From a bacterium 1XD8-76 (lineage in GTDB: Bacteria > Bacillota > Clostridia > Lachnospirales > Lachnospiraceae), in contig RAZE01000001.1 in assembly GCA_003611955.1 (NCBI GenBank), forward strand, positions 558,001 through 622,000: DNA of 64,000 nt, read 5' to 3'. Under the pieces are notes generated by a model, which saw only the letters and a list, made by a program, of their open reading frames with translations, was not told where the DNA came from and ran no database searches. Made by a program: the position numbers and the translations under genes. Positions 23,217 to 31,671 of this stretch are shown in pieces (within the stretch, counting starts at the first letter, position 1; every line of letters begins with the position of its first letter).

Positions 23217-24460
23217 ATGTGATAGATATGGCGGTGTTAAAACCGGAAACGGATCTCGCCTGTCCGGCGACGGCAGTTTTAAAAAAAGGGGAAGGGCGCA
23301 GTTTAAAAGCGGGCGGCCTGTGGATCTACGACAACGAGATCGCGGAAGTGAGAGGAAGTTTTGAGGACGGAGATATCCTTTCCGTGGAGGACTTCGACGG
23401 CTATTTTATGGGATATGGGTTTATCAACAGCGCATCCAGAATCAGGATCCGCATGTTGTCCCGCAGGCCGGAACATAAGATCACGCCGGCGTTTCTGGAG
23501 AGCAGGATCCGAAGCTGCTGGGAGTATCGGAAAAGTGTGATCGACACATCGAGCTGCCGTCTGATCTTCGGGGAGGCGGACTTTCTCCCGGGGCTGGTGG
23601 TGGACAAGTTTTCGGATGTTCTTGTGGTGGAGTCTCTCGCGCTGGGGATCGACAGATGGAAACCGCTGCTGCTGGAATATCTGAAGAAGGCGCTGGCGGA
23701 AGACGGCATCGCGATACGCGGCGTCTATGAGCGCAGCGACGCGAAAGTGCGCCTGCAGGAGGGGATGGAGCGTTGTAAGGGCTTTATCGGGGAACTCTTT
23801 GATACAAAGGTGGAAATTTTGGAGAACGGCGTGCGCTATCAGGTGGATGTGAAAGATGGACAGAAGACAGGTTTTTTTCTGGATCAGAAAAACAACAGGG
23901 CAGCGATCCACAGACTCTGCCCCGGCAAGCGGGTGCTGGACTGCTTTACCCACACGGGCTCTTTTGCCCTGAATGCAGGCGTTGCGGGGGCGGAGTCTGT
24001 GCTGGGCGTGGATGCTTCCGAGCTCGGCATAGAACAGGCAAAGGAAAACGCGAAATTAAACGGATTGGAAGAGAAGGTTTCTTTTGTGTGTGCCGATGTG
24101 TTTGAGCTGTTGCCGGAGCTGGAGAAAAAGGGGGAGAGGTATGACGTGGTGATTTTGGATCCTCCCGCATTCACAAAGTCCAGACAGGCGACAAAGAACG
24201 CGGTGAAGGGGTACCGGGAAATCAATCTGCGGGGTATGAAACTGGTGAGAGACGGCGGCTTTCTCGCCACCTGTTCCTGCTCCCATTTTATGGATCAGGA
24301 GTTGTTTGCGAAGACGATCCGGGAGGCGGCGAGAGGCGCCCATAAACGTCTGCGCCAGGTGGAGTTTCACACCCAGGCGCCCGACCATCCGATCCTCTGG
24401 GCGGCGGATGAGTCTTATTATTTGAAGTTTTATATTTTTCAGGTTTGCGGGGAACGGTAG
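23213..24460 (+). CDS. Class I rRNA methyltransferase with PUA domain (RlmI-like)
   Basis: 415 residues. N-terminal PUA domain (about 20-95; LKKGEGRSLKAGGLWIYDNEI), an EEHD-like middle with FGEADFLPGLVVDKF, then the SAM domain: LDCFTHTGSFALNA (motif I), GVDASELGIEQAKEN, VSFVCADVFELL and VILDPPAFTKS (motif IV). RlmI makes m5C1962 in 23S rRNA; family paralogues vary, so the target is inferred. ATGA overlap with the AlkD gene makes a two-gene unit. Confidence 0.92.
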   Translation: MNVIDMAVLKPETDLACPATAVLKKGEGRSLKAGGLWIYDNEIAEVRGSFEDGDILSVEDFDGYFMGYGFINSASRIRIRMLSRRPEHKITPAFLESRIRSCWEYRKSVIDTSSCRLIFGEADFLPGLVVDKFSDVLVVESLALGIDRWKPLLLEYLKKALAEDGIAIRGVYERSDAKVRLQEGMERCKGFIGELFDTKVEILENGVRYQVDVKDGQKTGFFLDQKNNRAAIHRLCPGKRVLDCFTHTGSFALNAGVAGAESVLGVDASELGIEQAKENAKLNGLEEKVSFVCADVFELLPELEKKGERYDVVILDPPAFTKSRQATKNAVKGYREINLRGMKLVRDGGFLATCSCSHFMDQELFAKTIREAARGAHKRLRQVEFHTQAPDHPILWAADESYYLKFYIFQVCGER

Positions 24461-24489
24461 ATACCTGGGAGTGAAGGGAGGAAAGCGCG

Positions 24490-26061
24490 ATGGGAAATTA
24501 TTTGAATCCGGGGAATGAGAATTTTTATAAAGTGATAAATTCTGAAATATATGTGGACAAGACCGGGCTCCTGAAATATACGAACAGGGTGATCAATACC
24601 CTGCAGGGATATATCTGCGTCAGCCGTCCCCGTCGTTTCGGGAAATCGACAGCAGCATATATGCTGGCGGCCTATTACGGCAGAGAGTGTGACTCGAAAG
24701 AATTATTTTCCGGTCTTGAAATTGCGGAGAGTGAGGATTTTTCAACATATCTGAATCGGTACGACACGATTTTCCTGAATATGCAGGAGTTTTTAAGCCA
24801 GAGCAAAGATGTGCAGGAAATGCTTGATTTGCTTAAAAAGAGCGTTCTCTGGGATTTGCTGGAGAAATATCCCGAATACCGCTATTTTGATAAAACGAAT
24901 CTGACGAGAACGATGCAGGACATATACAGTAAGTCAAAAGTTCCTTTTGTTGTGATTATCGATGAATGGGATTGTGTTTTTCGTGAATACAAAAATGACA
25001 GGCCGGCCTAGGCGCAGTATCTTGATTTCCTGCGGGATTTGCTGAAGGATAAACGATATATTGCCATGGCATATATGACCGGAATTTTACCGATCAGGAA
25101 GTACGGAACGCAGTCGGCGCTCAATATGTTTGACGAGTTTTCTATGATCGATCCGGGACCGCTGTCGGAATATGTGGGATTTACAGAAGAGGAAGTGGAA
25201 GAACTTTGCGGACAGTATAAAATGGACATCGAAGAGGTGAAAAGCTGGTATGACGGATATTCTTTTGAAGGCGCCAAATCTGTGTACAGCCCCCGCTCGG
25301 TGGTAAGCTGTATGCGCTTCCGGAAAATGGGAAATTACTGGAATCAGACGGAGACGTTTGAGACGTTGCAAATTTATATTGATATGAATTTTGACGGATT
25401 GCGGGAAGATGTGCTGAGCATGATCGCGGGGGACAGGATTCCGGTGGATACGGGGAGTTTTACGAACGACATGGTTACGCTGCGGACGGAGGACGATGTT
25501 TTTACGTTGTTGATTCATCTCGGATATCTTGGATACGATGAGAGAGATCGATGCGTATTTATTCCAAACGGAGAAGTGCGCTCAGAATATGTGAATGCAG
25601 TTTCTGTATCGGAATGGGGAGAAGTATCGAAAGCGTTGAAAAATTCTGCGGACACATTAAATGCGATCTGGCAGGGGAGGCCGAAGCAGGTGGCGGAAGG
25701 GATACGGCAGGCCCATTTTGAAACTTCACATATACAGTATAATGATGAGAATGCGTTGAGCTATACGATTTCGCTTGCGCTTTACGCAGCCCGCAATTTT
25801 TATACGGTGCACAGGGAACTGGCCGGAGGAAAGGGCTTTGCGGATCTGGTATTCCTTCCGCGAAAACAGTTTCAGGATAAACCGGCGCTTGTGGTGGAGT
25901 TAAAGTGGGATAAGGATGCCCGGGGAGCGATAGAACAGATTAAGGAAAGAGAATATTGTAAAAGTCTGGAAGGATATGAGGGAAATATCATTTTGGTCGG
26001 TGTGAATTATGAGGTAAAGTCAAAGGAACATACATGTGTTATCGAGTGGCACGAAAGATGA
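24490..26061 (+). pseudogene. AAA ATPase/PD-(D/E)XK nuclease-like gene broken by one amber codon
   Basis: Two in-frame pieces of 173 and 340 residues are separated by TAG at 25009-25011; sequence either side (NDRPA, then AQYLDFLRDLLKDKRY) is continuous with the family, so one substitution broke a 523-codon gene. The N-terminal part has YVDKTGLLKY, a P-loop RPRRFGKST (GKST 51-54) and VIIDEWDCVF. The C-terminal part has a nuclease-like core FADLVFLPR...ALVVELKW. Such genes are multicopy in gut Firmicutes and Bacteroidetes and of unknown role. Readthrough at the amber codon cannot be excluded. Confidence 0.9.
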
Positions 26062-26085
26062 CAGTTATTTGAAGGGGGAACCGTT

Positions 26086-26871
26086 TTGCGTTATTGGAAA
26101 GCTCATTACAAAGACGCATTGCACGATACGGATATTGAAATTGTGAATACGGAGGAGGACTATAGAACGGAACCCCTCTCATTTATTCTGGACAATATAA
26201 CTTTTTGCGGTACAAGTCCCGGTGATTTTCATCTGGCGGATGAGACGCAATACGGCGAGGCGAGGGATAAATTTTCTCTGTCGAAATGGGGAGGATACAG
26301 CTCAAAATATAATATCAACTTTCCCTGTTTGTACGATCTGCAGAGATATGAACTGGAGGTTGAAATACCGATAAAAGTTTTTAGGAAAAAGGATAAATCT
26401 CTTGTGGAGGGAGTCCTTTTTCTCGCGTTTCAATCTACGGAAGCTGACAGGACAAAATCCCACAGCATTACAATGTGCGATGATGTGAGGGTGTACCGTG
26501 ATGATGTGATTGTGCGGGAATTTTCCCTCTCAATAGATGGCGTATGTTATAAAAGCTCAAAAAGGACTTTGTATTTTGAGGCCGCGTTAAATGATATATG
26601 CGGACAGATAAAGGACGATTATTATATAAAGTGCTGCTTTACCTGTCAGTATTCCGACTATTCGCCCTACGGCAATGATGACTATGGGCTTATGCTCTGT
26701 TTTTGCCGTCACAAGGACGATTGCCTGAGAGTGAACAACAAAGATGATTTCTTCTCTTTTCTTGAGGGGAAAGATTTTGACGGGCGTCAGGAGACTTACC
26801 TGTGTGAACAATATTGTCCGCGGAACAGGGCGGGCGGTTATAGGGGGTTTGTGGATGGGGTAATGGATTAA
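26086..26871 (+). CDS. Uncharacterised protein, probable immunity protein
   Basis: 261 residues, soluble, acidic and aromatic-rich. The start YWKAHYKDALHDTDIEIVN, then LSFILDNITFCGTSPGDFHL, looks like a family often found in toxin-immunity arrays (DUF6304 by memory, unverified). Residues 200-261 hold several Cys and Tyr. The start is TTG 26086 after GAAGGGGG. It opens a run of small immunity-like genes and is visibly more AT-rich than the chromosome upstream. Confidence 0.6.
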   Translation: MRYWKAHYKDALHDTDIEIVNTEEDYRTEPLSFILDNITFCGTSPGDFHLADETQYGEARDKFSLSKWGGYSSKYNINFPCLYDLQRYELEVEIPIKVFRKKDKSLVEGVLFLAFQSTEADRTKSHSITMCDDVRVYRDDVIVREFSLSIDGVCYKSSKRTLYFEAALNDICGQIKDDYYIKCCFTCQYSDYSPYGNDDYGLMLCFCRHKDDCLRVNNKDDFFSFLEGKDFDGRQETYLCEQYCPRNRAGGYRGFVDGVMD

Positions 26872-27011
26872 AACGGATATTTTAATTTTTTGTACTCATA
26901 TTTTTCAAGGTGTTTGGGAAAAAACAGAATCTATATATTTTTGGATGTTTCGATTTAGAATAAAATTATATGATGAATTGTTCGAAAAGAATCTTCCAGA
27001 GGAGTTCGGAA

Positions 27012-27146
27012 ATGGATTATGAGCAGTTTATCACAGAGATACAGAAATATTGGGATCTGCGTAAAAAGGGACTGAAAAAGCAGGCGAACAGCTTTCTGTT
27101 CTCATTTACAAAATCTTTTAAAGATAAATTGTGCAGGAGGAGATAG
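27012..27146 (+). CDS. Small 44-residue reading frame
   Basis: Predicted start MDYEQFITEIQKYWDLRKKG and a Lys-rich end (SFKDKLCRRR). The first 30 residues look like the start of a longer helical immunity-type protein, so this may be a truncated gene. The GGAGTTCGGAA region just upstream offers a ribosome-binding site. Its stop lies two bases before the likely start of the RDD gene, whose Shine-Dalgarno site is inside this frame, so translation may be coupled. Confidence 0.4.
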   Translation: MDYEQFITEIQKYWDLRKKGLKKQANSFLFSFTKSFKDKLCRRR

Positions 27147-27148
27147 AA

Positions 27149-27571
27149 TTGAATGATTTAACTACGAAACGGATAGCAGCGTTTATTATTGACTATGTGA
27201 TCTTGTGTGCATTAGCCAGTGTGGTTGGTACGGTCGGTATAATCGCGGTGGCAGACAAATGGATGCAGGAGCCATCCAGATACTTCATATGGTTAATGCT
27301 TACCCCATTTATATGCAGTATTTTTTTGATGGTGATCTGCTTCTTTATTTGGGATGTATACGGAAAACTGGATCTTGGAAAAAGGCTGATGAAGATAGAG
27401 TTATTGAGTGGCGGACAGAAGTTTACTTTCGGTATGGCTTTCATGCATTCTGTTTTGAAGACAATCTTCTGCTGTATCTGGCCAATCTCTTTTACTTACT
27501 ATCTCCTGAAACATGAAATGATATATGACAGGATTTTAAAGATAAGCGTGAGCAGTAAGACTGAGGGATAA
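27149..27571 (+). CDS. RDD family membrane protein
   Basis: 140 residues. RDD hallmark TTKRIAAFIIDYVIL at the N-terminus, three or four membrane helices (about 9-32, 48-70, 100-125) and YGKLDLGKRLMKIEL between the second and third. Start TTG 27149 lies eight bases after AGGAGG; GTG 27131 is in frame but would hide that site. RDD proteins are small membrane proteins, often linked to ion exchange or to toxin-immunity cassettes; here the neighbours favour the latter. Confidence 0.75.
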   Translation: MNDLTTKRIAAFIIDYVILCALASVVGTVGIIAVADKWMQEPSRYFIWLMLTPFICSIFLMVICFFIWDVYGKLDLGKRLMKIELLSGGQKFTFGMAFMHSVLKTIFCCIWPISFTYYLLKHEMIYDRILKISVSSKTEG

Positions 27572-28105
27572 GAATTGTTGCATAAGGAGAGATGAAGATA
27601 CGTAGATACGAATATGCAGTTATGGAGTGTTCAACGGCATGTATAGGGATATGGCAGAATGGAAAGATGCTGCATATGTAGTTATGTTAAGCTGCTTTCT
27701 CAAGGTATATTTACATTGGGTTCTTATTACGTATTTGAATATTTAATAGATGCGGAAAAAATAATTGACGATTTTGGAAATAGTATTATTTTTCCTGAAA
27801 ATATATTTAAACTTTATTTTGAAAATCACGGTTAGAGGAAATTAAGGCCTATGCAAAAATTGAGAATAAGAATTATCTTCAGGCAAAAAAAGCATTAAAA
27901 AAAACGGAATACCTTTCAAGTGCAGTATGAAATAGAACCACCGTATCCGTATATGGAGTTTATTAAACAAAAAAATGCTGTCTGCTGTGCCGGAGCAGGC
28001 GAAGGTCGAGTGGGCAGTGGTATTGTGGAAAGGTCTGTAAGACCTGTGGCGGCTCCGGCTATCTGCCTCAATAATCATCATATTAAAAACCAGGGAGACT
28101 AAACG
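27572..28105 (+). pseudogene. Non-coding stretch with fragments of at least two decayed genes
   Basis: No intact gene. Around 27690-27836 two frames join into a coding-like piece ending in YVFEYLIDAEKIIDDFG, EN and a stop, consistent with a frameshifted C-terminus of an immunity-type protein. From 27977 a 22-base block repeats, with one change, the sequence at 30607-30628, and the following AGCAGGCGAAGG repeats 30721-30732; this looks like a deleted copy of the 30.6-kb small gene. The stretch is AT-rich and typical of a decaying cassette array. Confidence 0.45.
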
Positions 28106-28696
28106 ATGGGAATTTTTGACAAGTTCAAAAAGAAAAAGGAAGAAAAAAGACCAAACTTGATTGTCTTTGAAAAAGAAAATGTTGATAATGACTATGCGAA
28201 TTTTGAATTGAAGATAAAGCCCCGGATTTCTATTAATGATGGTTTTCCGCAGGAGGCATATCAGCGCCTTGCGGGGAGGCACAAGGAGATGCTGGAGCAG
28301 ATTGAAGAGATAATTTTCAGGAATTATCTTGATGAAAACAGTGAAGACCTCTCCTCGGAGGTTGGCTGTTTCCCCGATATTCGTTATTTTACGGGGAATT
28401 ATTATGTTGTGTATGAGAGATACGGTTTCACTTACCGGGACAAAAATCACCGTCCTTACCACATTAAAAACGGACAATATAGAAATGTAAGCTATAAAGG
28501 TAATGAACGACAGGAAAGCTATCTCCCCTTGGACAGCGATGAAATCACAAGGTATTATAACATTTTTATCCAGGTTGGGCTGACCGGAATGGAAAGCGGA
28601 CAGGAAGAAGATTATATGAGCCTTGACTTGGTTGCGGAAATTGCCTCGCTGGAGGATGAGTTTGAGTTTGAAGTTTTGTCCCACGGTGTAATGTAA
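28106..28696 (+). CDS. Uncharacterised protein, probable immunity protein
   Basis: 196 residues, soluble. It begins MGIFDKFKKKKEEKRPNLIV, a basic start seen in several immunity-type families, and continues with an acidic, aromatic-rich body (GCFPDIRYFTGNYYVVYERY). No domain was recognised. AGGGAGAC precedes ATG 28106. Function is inferred only from its position among immunity-like genes. Confidence 0.6.
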   Translation: MGIFDKFKKKKEEKRPNLIVFEKENVDNDYANFELKIKPRISINDGFPQEAYQRLAGRHKEMLEQIEEIIFRNYLDENSEDLSSEVGCFPDIRYFTGNYYVVYERYGFTYRDKNHRPYHIKNGQYRNVSYKGNERQESYLPLDSDEITRYYNIFIQVGLTGMESGQEEDYMSLDLVAEIASLEDEFEFEVLSHGVM

Positions 28697-28739
28697 ATGG
28701 AATGATTGATGGAGACTGCCAGAAGCGGACATAAACATC

Positions 28740-28787
28740 AAGAATGAGAGCAAATAAATATAGTAAAATATAAATCGGAAATTGAGG
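28740..28787 (+). repeat. Duplicated 48-bp upstream module, copy 1
   Basis: AT-rich block ahead of the gene at 28796. It matches 29164-29211 at 41 of 48 positions, including ATATAGT and AAATATAAATC. It probably carries the promoter or leader of the cassette. Confidence 0.75.
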
Positions 28788-28795
28788 TACATATA

Positions 28796-29113
28796 ATGAT
28801 TTTTAAAATGGCGGGTACATCAGCTTATGATGAGAATGAAGTTGAAGTATATATTCTCGCTGAAAAAGGAGAAACAATTAGAATTGGAGACATTATTGCA
28901 ATCCCAATGAATGACCATACTTTTGAACAACGTGAGATCATGGCTATGTATAGGGATAGAAAGAAGTGGGAAAAAGGTAAAGGCTTATTCTCTGAAATAA
29001 AGGAAGGTGAATGGGCGGAATGCATCATTCATAATATCCATTCAGGAATGATTCATACAATCAGCGCGCCCTATGATGAAGATTTGTTAAAAGATGGTTG
29101 GGTATGCGGTTAA
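28796..29113 (+). CDS. Small uncharacterised protein in the immunity array
   Basis: 105 residues, predicted mostly beta strand (VEVYILAEKGETIRIGDIIA, then EQREIMAMYRDRKKW). No family recognised. It follows a 48-bp module that is repeated before the next gene, which supports a mobile single-gene cassette. No signal peptide. Confidence 0.55.
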   Translation: MIFKMAGTSAYDENEVEVYILAEKGETIRIGDIIAIPMNDHTFEQREIMAMYRDRKKWEKGKGLFSEIKEGEWAECIIHNIHSGMIHTISAPYDEDLLKDGWVCG

Positions 29114-29163
29114 AAGGAAATATTTTCCATGAGGTATTTGGACAGGATTTTGGAAAAATCAGC

Positions 29164-29211
29164 AAGAATGAGAACCAATACATATAGTTAAATATAAATC
29201 AGAATTTAAGG
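29164..29211 (+). repeat. Duplicated 48-bp upstream module, copy 2
   Basis: Second copy of the block at 28740-28787 (41 of 48 identical). It ends in the AAGGAGGAG ribosome-binding region of the Imm22-like gene. Confidence 0.75.
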
Positions 29212-29225
29212 AGGAGAAATTTTCA

Positions 29226-29627
29226 ATGGAACAGGAAGGTATTGTATCTGTGTGGGCGGGCTTTTTTGAGAATAAGGACATTCTGATGGCCTATGCCGCC
29301 GAGGAGGGGTATGACAGCGAAGGGAACCAGGAGATTTCCCCTTTTAATCGAGATTTTTTCGGCGGTGAGGACCTTTGGCCTTTTGACCCAGATTTTTGGG
29401 AGCGGGATTTGGTCGAGACTACAACAGACGTGGAGGCTCTGGTTGAGCCGTTTTCCGAGGGAGTAACGATAGGGGAGGGACTGAAGGAATTTTTTCCGCA
29501 GGGCCTGGAAAAGCCCTACAACGCAGCGATTTTGGTTTATAATTATAAGTATGATCCAGAAGAAAGCATCCCCAATCCCAATGCGCCAGTGACTTTTTTA
29601 GGTTCGGTTCCATGTGATTTGGATTGA
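29226..29627 (+). CDS. Imm22-like immunity protein (DUF4284 family)
   Basis: 133 residues. The start VSVWAGFFENKDILMAYAAE and the acidic FNRDFFGGEDLWPFDPDFWE stretch follow the Imm22/DUF4284 pattern (VSLWxGxFxSxEDLxxY then an FxxDFG-type segment). Imm22 proteins are thought to neutralise nuclease-type polymorphic toxins by binding them. The protein is very acidic, as expected of such an inhibitor. No toxin gene lies beside it. GGAGGAG precedes ATG 29226. Confidence 0.72.
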   Translation: MEQEGIVSVWAGFFENKDILMAYAAEEGYDSEGNQEISPFNRDFFGGEDLWPFDPDFWERDLVETTTDVEALVEPFSEGVTIGEGLKEFFPQGLEKPYNAAILVYNYKYDPEESIPNPNAPVTFLGSVPCDLD

Positions 29628-29717
29628 TGCACAATTTCCAGTTTGCTCTTTTCCGAAAAAAGAGATACAAAAAGCTGAAGCACATTCATTTGTATAAATA
29701 AACAGGGAGATTTTGTT

Positions 29718-30599
29718 ATGGCATTTACTTTGCAGATCAGACAGAAGAAATTATTTGGAAAGACGGTACTTGATATCCCATCGCTGGCTCACGCCTGCGG
29801 TTTTTGCTATGGTTCCAATAATGATTTTTATATCCTTCAGGAAAATGAGCAGAGCCAGGGAACTGCTGTTTTTTATAATCCTGGGCGCATAGGACGGGGG
29901 ATCTTTTTTGATGGCAGCAAAGCCAGGGAAGGATATTATGAGATAAGCTATAATATCCCTACCACCAAAGCAGAGATTACGGATTTTACCAGGCTTGCAG
30001 GTGAGGTGGAAAGGCGTCTGGGCAGAGTGGAAATGTACTGTGTGGAGGAAGAGAGGGCTTTCACCATCAGGGAACTGGAGCAGGGGATTGAGAATTTTGC
30101 CATGTTCAATCGGAAGTCGCTGAACCAGTTTTGCGGGAATAAAGAATTTGTGAGCCATATCCTTACATTGGCGAGGTGGCCTTATACGCTGACGGAGGAC
30201 AAGGTAGCCGCATGGGAGGTATGTACAGATCTTTCAGACTTCGAGCAGGCGCTGCATGATATTCAGGCATTGGATGTCTATTACGCAAAGCCGAGGCTTC
30301 TGCAGAAAAACGATACAAAGGAGATAGGAGCCTTTTATGCCTTGACAGAAGAATGTGAGAGTGTTTTTCCTGTCCGTGCTGACGGGTTCCTGAATCTGAG
30401 CAAACTGAAGATAACAGAAGGGTTCGTCCAGTTTGTACTTTACAGTGAGAATCGCGTATTGGAGGGGATGTTCCCTTATGGGAGTTTTATTGAGGAAATA
30501 AGAAGGCGGGATGGTGTCCGGCAGTTCGATGCGGACCATATCCTGATCCCGCCTATGACAAAAGCGGAGCTGGAAGAACTGGCCGGGAAACTGCGATGA
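29718..30599 (+). CDS. DUF4299-like protein
   Basis: 293 residues. The opening FTLQIRQKKLFGKTVLDIPS and overall length match my memory of the DUF4299 family of Firmicutes, which has no known function. Residues 30-75 contain a Gly/Tyr-rich segment (CYGSNNDFYILQENEQ); the C-terminus is helical. No membrane segment. The stop overlaps the start of a 36-residue frame by four bases. Context suggests an immunity or toxin-associated role. Confidence 0.65.
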   Translation: MAFTLQIRQKKLFGKTVLDIPSLAHACGFCYGSNNDFYILQENEQSQGTAVFYNPGRIGRGIFFDGSKAREGYYEISYNIPTTKAEITDFTRLAGEVERRLGRVEMYCVEEERAFTIRELEQGIENFAMFNRKSLNQFCGNKEFVSHILTLARWPYTLTEDKVAAWEVCTDLSDFEQALHDIQALDVYYAKPRLLQKNDTKEIGAFYALTEECESVFPVRADGFLNLSKLKITEGFVQFVLYSENRVLEGMFPYGSFIEEIRRRDGVRQFDADHILIPPMTKAELEELAGKLR

Positions 30600-30706
30600 A
30601 AGCCGCGCTGTCTGCCGTGCCGGAGCAGTATCCGGTTCTGCGGGAAGAATATCGCCAGTATACGATTCTTCCGGAGGAATATGCCGCAAAGCTGTTAGAA
30701 TTATGA
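30596..30706 (+). CDS. 36-residue reading frame coupled to the DUF4299-like gene
   Basis: Begins by ATGA overlap with the previous stop. The peptide includes ALSAVPEQYPVLREEYRQYT and ends ILPEEYAAKLLEL. It may be a real coupled small protein or the remnant of a longer one: part of the same sequence recurs as a fragment at 27977. No ribosome-binding site other than the coupling. Confidence 0.4.
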   Translation: MKAALSAVPEQYPVLREEYRQYTILPEEYAAKLLEL

Positions 30707-30743
30707 TTTGTGATCTCAAAAGCAGGCGAAGGAGAACTGGTTT

Positions 30744-31667
30744 ATGTTTTTAAAAAAAGAAAAACCCAAATTTGAAGTACGCCCGCTGTACTCCATCAGT
30801 GAAGAACTGGAACTGATCAGGGAGTTTTGCTGGCAGCCCAAACTGGAGGCAGGCAAAATCTATACAGAGGAAGAAATCAATGCAGTGGAGCAACGGCTGA
30901 ACTATAAGTTGCCACAGCCGCTAAGAGAGCTTTACCTAGTGCTGGGCGACTATGCATGTGAAAAGAAGGACACCTATTTCTGCCGCCCGGAGGAACTCCA
31001 CTGGAGCGGCGGGTATCTGCTGGTGGAGGCTATGGAAAGAACCAATCGGGGGTTGGGGATTTACCGAAAAGACCCCTATGCTTCGGTTTATGAGTGGAGG
31101 CGAAGCGAGGTTAACATATACGGCGAAGAGCAGGAGAAAAAGCCAAAATCAGAGGTGATAAGAAACAGCGCACGTAATCAGTATTTCTCGAAACAATGCT
31201 TTTATTGGGATATTGTTATTATCCAACATGTGCTGAATAAGGTAATGCGGGACTGGTGGGATTTACACCAAACCCAGATGACAGAGGAACTGTCTCCTTT
31301 TTACATCGGCTGCTCCCTGCCAAAGAAACTGGACGAATTGCGGAAAGTCCGCCAAAGAATGGAAGAGTGGCTACTTCCCATCTCGTCAAAGGCGGAGCTT
31401 CTAAGGGTGGACATATTCGGAAAGAATGTAGGGCCGGAGGATTATGTGGTTTATGCTTATACGAATCCAGAGAAGAACTTGCTGGTTTTATCTTTCAGCG
31501 CCCAGCAGAAATATGGGCTGATTACTAAGGAGCCGGTTCCCTATTCCTTTGCTGAACAGGTGGAAGAAAAGACCGGGATGCTGTTCTGGTCCTGGAACGG
31601 GCAGGGCCGGGAACGGATGGAAGAAAAAGAAAAGGAGATGCAGGCGGCGGGTCTGTTTCAAAGGTGA
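30744..31667 (+). CDS. SMI1/KNR4 family immunity-type protein (first copy)
   Basis: 307 residues. The SMI1/KNR4 core is seen at about 30-110: YTEEEINAVEQRLNYKLPQP, LRELYLVLGD and FCRPEELHWSGGYLLVEAME. In bacteria SMI1/KNR4 proteins are the largest group of broad-range immunity proteins for contact-delivered nuclease toxins. The second copy starts four bases downstream and shares the same domain order, so the two arose by duplication and diverged. AAGGAGAA precedes ATG 30744. Confidence 0.8.
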   Translation: MFLKKEKPKFEVRPLYSISEELELIREFCWQPKLEAGKIYTEEEINAVEQRLNYKLPQPLRELYLVLGDYACEKKDTYFCRPEELHWSGGYLLVEAMERTNRGLGIYRKDPYASVYEWRRSEVNIYGEEQEKKPKSEVIRNSARNQYFSKQCFYWDIVIIQHVLNKVMRDWWDLHQTQMTEELSPFYIGCSLPKKLDELRKVRQRMEEWLLPISSKAELLRVDIFGKNVGPEDYVVYAYTNPEKNLLVLSFSAQQKYGLITKEPVPYSFAEQVEEKTGMLFWSWNGQGRERMEEKEKEMQAAGLFQR

Positions 31668-31671
31668 GACT

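Noticed and set aside
24490-26061. Two separate genes either side of the amber codon
   Set aside because: Both pieces are in the same frame, the second lacks a ribosome-binding site, and the domain continues across the stop, so one broken gene is the simpler reading.
27920-28102. 60-codon plus-strand frame in the fragment zone
   Set aside because: It crosses a deletion junction matching pieces from 30.6 and 30.7 kb and gives a composition unlike a real protein; treated as part of the decayed stretch.
27842-28792. 316-codon minus-strand frame opposite the gene at 28106
   Set aside because: AT-rich antisense frame with Phe/Ile/His-rich translation and no start signal; the plus-strand gene has a good ribosome-binding site.
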